IMG/VR virus record: IMGVR_UViG_3300035691_000008 | Span: 1-49,473 of that record | Strand: one strand, 5' to 3' | DNA: 49,473 nt | Origin: a virus | Shown here: positions 47,829 to 49,473 of the stretch, piece after piece | How positions within the stretch are numbered: the stretch's first letter is position 1 | Layout: every line of letters starts with the position of its first letter | The notes under the pieces: model-generated | Seen by the model: only the letters and a program-made list of their open reading frames with translations | What the model was told of the DNA's origin: nothing | The model's database searches: none | Position numbers and translations under genes: made by a program

Positions 47829-47991
47829 CAACACCCCGAACCCAGGCAGCCCACAAGCCCGAGAGCAGGGCTGCACCTGCCCGGTGATGGACAACGCCCG
47901 CGGCCTCGGCCGGGGCCGGGACGGCGCACGCAATGGCTGGGTGATCAACGAGGACTGCCCGCTCCACAGCAGGAAAGGCGGACCATCGTGA
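47821..47991 (+). CDS. 56-aa Cys-containing protein
   Basis: A short gene from ATG 47821 to TGA 47991. It overlaps the upstream gene by 8 bp and the downstream GTG by 4 bp. The product reads QGCTCPVMDNARGLGRGRDG then GWVINEDCPLHSRK: three cysteines and a His, a probable one-zinc peptide. The CTCPVMDN ... INEDCPLH pattern recurs in actinophage small proteins. Function unknown. Confidence 0.7.
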   Translation: MADNTPNPGSPQAREQGCTCPVMDNARGLGRGRDGARNGWVINEDCPLHSRKGGPS

Positions 47992-48434
47992 CCCTCGCCG
48001 CGTCGAACTACGAGATGGAGATCCTGCGCCTCATCGGCGCGACCACCACCATGACCGCGCTGCTCGCGGCCGGCCCGTGGTCGGCCGACGACGTGCTGAT
48101 CACCCTGCGCCGCAACGGTCTGCGCGCGACCGAGGGCGGCGCGATCATCAAGGGTGTCGACCCGGGCGTGCTCCTCGATGAGGCGCTGGAGTCACCGAGC
48201 CCGGTGGTGCGCCGCTACGCCGCCCGCGCGCAGGCGCTGCTGACCGAGATCAGCCGCCTGGACGCCGTCGAGGCCAGTGGTGAGCGGGCGGAGTTGTTGC
48301 GCCGCCAGCAACGCAACGCGGTCGAGCAGTGGATCGCGTTCCTGCGGACGGCGCGGGAAGACGCGCAGATCGAGCTGAGGCGGCTGCAGCAGCTGTACGG
48401 CAAGCGGCGCCACGCGCGGAACGAGGCGACATGA
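47988..48434 (+). CDS. Hypothetical helical protein
   Basis: A 148-aa protein, GTG 47988. The N-terminal 60 residues resemble a DNA-binding fold (YEMEILRLIGATTTMTALLA; SADDVLITLRRNGLRATEGG). The C-terminal half is a long coiled-coil-like helix (AQALLTEISRLDAVEASGER; LLRRQQRNAVEQWIAFLRTA). It precedes the WhiB-like gene. May be a regulator; not recognised. Confidence 0.7.
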   Translation: MTLAASNYEMEILRLIGATTTMTALLAAGPWSADDVLITLRRNGLRATEGGAIIKGVDPGVLLDEALESPSPVVRRYAARAQALLTEISRLDAVEASGERAELLRRQQRNAVEQWIAFLRTAREDAQIELRRLQQLYGKRRHARNEAT

Positions 48435-48694
48435 CCAGTCCTCGCCCTGCCTGCGACGGGGTCGCCACCGAGCAGTTCTACGGCCGCGACGGCGAGTCCG
48501 GCCAGGCCCTGTACACCCGCCTGCGTGAGGTGGCCCGCCGCTACTGCGCCGGCTGCCCGATCTACCGCGCCTGCCGGGCCCAGGGCTACCGGAACAACGA
48601 GCAAGGCATGTGGGGCGGGGTGTTCCACGCCCGCTACGGCGACGCCCGATACCGACACGTCGACCTGCTCACGACAACGACAGGGGGGCGCTGA
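48431..48694 (+). CDS. WhiB-like iron-sulfur transcription factor
   Basis: An 87-aa protein, ATG 48431 overlapping the upstream stop. Four cysteines (C8, C39, C42, C48) in the C ... C-x2-C-x5-C order bind a 4Fe-4S cluster, and GMWGG (59-63) is the family turn before the basic region. Wbl proteins exist only in actinobacteria and their phages, fixing the host phylum. Phage members can displace host WhiB regulators from the sigma factor. The gene shares one base with the initiator gene that follows. Confidence 0.92.
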   Translation: MTSPRPACDGVATEQFYGRDGESGQALYTRLREVARRYCAGCPIYRACRAQGYRNNEQGMWGGVFHARYGDARYRHVDLLTTTTGGR

Positions 48695-49401
48695 TGGTCG
48701 AGCGTGCTGTACCGACCGGCCGCTTCGAGTGGGAGCGGCTGGTGCGCCGGATGACGCTGCCCCGGCCGCAGAAGTTCCTGGCGTTCGTGCTCGCCACCTA
48801 CGCCGACCCTGACGGCACGCGCGTGCGCCCGGGTGTCGAGGTGCTCGCCGACGTGACCTGCCAGTCGGAGAAGAACGTGCGCCGGCACCTGGCCGAGCTG
48901 CGCGGGCTGCAGCTGATCGAGCTGGTGTCTCGTGGCGGTGGTCGCGGTGGTGCCGGTCGCACGAGTGAGTACCGGCTGACGATCCCGACCGATCTTCTGG
49001 ATCGGCTGGTGATGCTGGACCCGGGGGAGCGGTGCAACCCCACCGTTTCACCGGACACCGAGGTGTCCGGTCAAAGTGGACTGTCGCGAGTGGACGGCCC
49101 TGTGGATAACCCCGAATCACCGGACACCCAGATGACCGCCCAATTCGGTCGAGTCACCCCGATTGACCGGACATCTAACACCGTTACCAAACCCATTGAC
49201 CGGACATTTTCGCCGATTGACCGGACACCCAGATGTCCAACTACCAGCCACATACACCAACCACCTAGACCACCCACTCTGGTCACCACCCAACGCAACT
49301 CACGACCGCGCGCGCACGCCCGACCCGCACCCGTCCACCTCGCCGCTGCTCGAGCGGCTCAATGCCGAGGCCGCCCAGCTCGCGCCCGGGAGCCCTCGTG
49401 A
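48694..49401 (+). CDS. Winged-helix replication initiator candidate
   Basis: A 235-aa protein, ATG 48694 sharing the A of the previous TGA. Residues about 10-95 form a winged-helix domain typical of phage initiator or DnaD-like proteins: PRPQKFLAFVLATYADPDG, VEVLADVTCQSEKNVRRHLA (recognition helix), ELRGLQLIELVSRGG and SEYRLTIPTDL. From residue 110 the protein is low complexity with PIDRT and SPDT repeats, encoded by iteron-like DNA repeats. The layout recalls lambda O, where origin repeats sit inside the initiator gene. The C-terminal end continues to a TGA that overlaps the gene at 49398. Initiator role is inferred. Confidence 0.75.
   Translation: MVERAVPTGRFEWERLVRRMTLPRPQKFLAFVLATYADPDGTRVRPGVEVLADVTCQSEKNVRRHLAELRGLQLIELVSRGGGRGGAGRTSEYRLTIPTDLLDRLVMLDPGERCNPTVSPDTEVSGQSGLSRVDGPVDNPESPDTQMTAQFGRVTPIDRTSNTVTKPIDRTFSPIDRTPRCPTTSHIHQPPRPPTLVTTQRNSRPRAHARPAPVHLAAARAAQCRGRPARAREPS
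49050..49240. other. Candidate replication origin (iteron-like repeats)
   Basis: ATTGACCGGACA occurs three times (49162-49173, 49195-49206, 49216-49227), and its core ACCGGACA also at 49050 and 49119. ACCGGACACC-GA-GGTGTCCGGT (49050-49071) is a perfect 10-bp inverted repeat. Repeat spacings of 33 and 21 bp place copies near the same helix face. The stretch 49140-49230 is clearly richer in A/T than the genome. All lie inside the low-complexity part of the initiator gene. An origin is the best reading; an operator cluster is the alternative. Confidence 0.65.
49101..49109 (-). other. DnaA box
   Basis: TGTGGATAA is the exact complement of the consensus DnaA box TTATCCACA. It lies between two of the ACCGGACA repeats. 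A single match could be chance, but its location inside the repeat cluster supports origin function with host DnaA. Confidence 0.55.
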
Positions 49402-49473
49402 ACCAGCAACCCCTGTTCGTCTGGACACCCCACGGCTACGAACGCGCCAGCGCCGCCGACAACCCCCGCGCCC
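49347..49473. repeat. Terminal direct repeat, right copy (assembly overlap)
   Basis: Identical over all 127 bases to positions 1-127. It begins inside the 3' end of the initiator gene and ends inside the next gene. It shows how the right edge joins the left edge. Confidence 0.95.
49398..49473 (+). CDS. 5' part of the small zinc-finger-like gene (partial)
   Basis: Second sight of the gene annotated at 52-261, cut by the window edge. GTG 49398 overlaps the TGA of the initiator gene (49399-49401), which confirms the start chosen for the complete copy and shows that the early operon runs on into the gene string before the terminases. Confidence 0.85.
   Translation, partial: MNQQPLFVWTPHGYERASAADNPRA

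Noticed and set aside
1-49473. Insertion sequence or transposase gene
   Set aside because: No DDE or serine transposase motif and no terminal inverted repeats were seen; the only recombinase is the tyrosine integrase.

Overview
The window is a complete, or nearly complete, genome of a temperate siphovirus of a high-GC actinobacterium. The evidence is strong GC bias at third codon positions, many GTG starts, tightly overlapping ATGA/GTGA gene junctions, a WhiB-like protein, an actinobacterial XRE-TPR regulator and head, tail and lysis genes of actinophage type. The host genus cannot be fixed from the sequence; Pseudonocardiaceae or Streptomyces-like hosts are guesses. The first 127 bases are repeated exactly as the last 127 bases, so the unit genome is about 49,346 bp and is circular or circularly permuted. 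The ends of the window fall inside a gene and mean nothing biologically.

Layout on the circle. (1) Leftward lysogeny block: an immunity repressor (34529-35029), a small membrane protein, a tyrosine integrase (32799-34061), then an attP region (32567-32800) holding the 3' end of a tRNA gene and an intrinsic terminator. (2) Beyond attP, still leftward, a block of likely lysogenically expressed accessory genes (29229-32553): an XRE-TPR regulator, three small overlapping genes, and a membrane-anchored exported protein. (3) A control region (35018-35254) packed with TCGCA motifs at 10-bp phasing and a TTGACA promoter that drives a probably leaderless cro-like gene. (4) A long rightward early operon (35253 to 49401, then across the junction): excisionase-like protein, PD-(D/E)XK exonuclease, candidate single-strand annealing protein, LuxR-type HTH protein, DUF2303 protein, many small Cys-rich proteins, a DNA-modification cassette (DpdA-like transglycosylase, Dam-like methyltransferase, HerA-like ATPase), WhiB-like protein, and a winged-helix initiator candidate whose 3' end carries iteron-like repeats and a consensus DnaA box. 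(5) After the junction, a RuvC-like resolvase leads into the late operon: terminases (1663-4279), portal-MuF fusion, 2H-phosphoesterase/protease fusion, major capsid, head-tail connectors, tail chaperones with a -1 frameshift, tape measure, tail tip proteins, endolysin, holin and tail fibre (to 29256).

The genes suggest a lambda-like lifestyle. Repressor and Cro-like protein compete over one operator array; integrase and excisionase act at a tRNA attachment site. Replication relies on the host polymerase, because no phage polymerase, primase or DnaB-type helicase was recognised, and probably starts at an origin inside the initiator gene. Exonuclease and annealing protein supply recombination, and the modification cassette probably shields the DNA.

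No complete tRNA, rRNA, CRISPR array or insertion sequence was found. The most notable items are the modification cassette, the origin-like repeats, the 10-bp phased operator array, and the 2H phosphoesterase domain joined to the capsid protease with an internal start signal.
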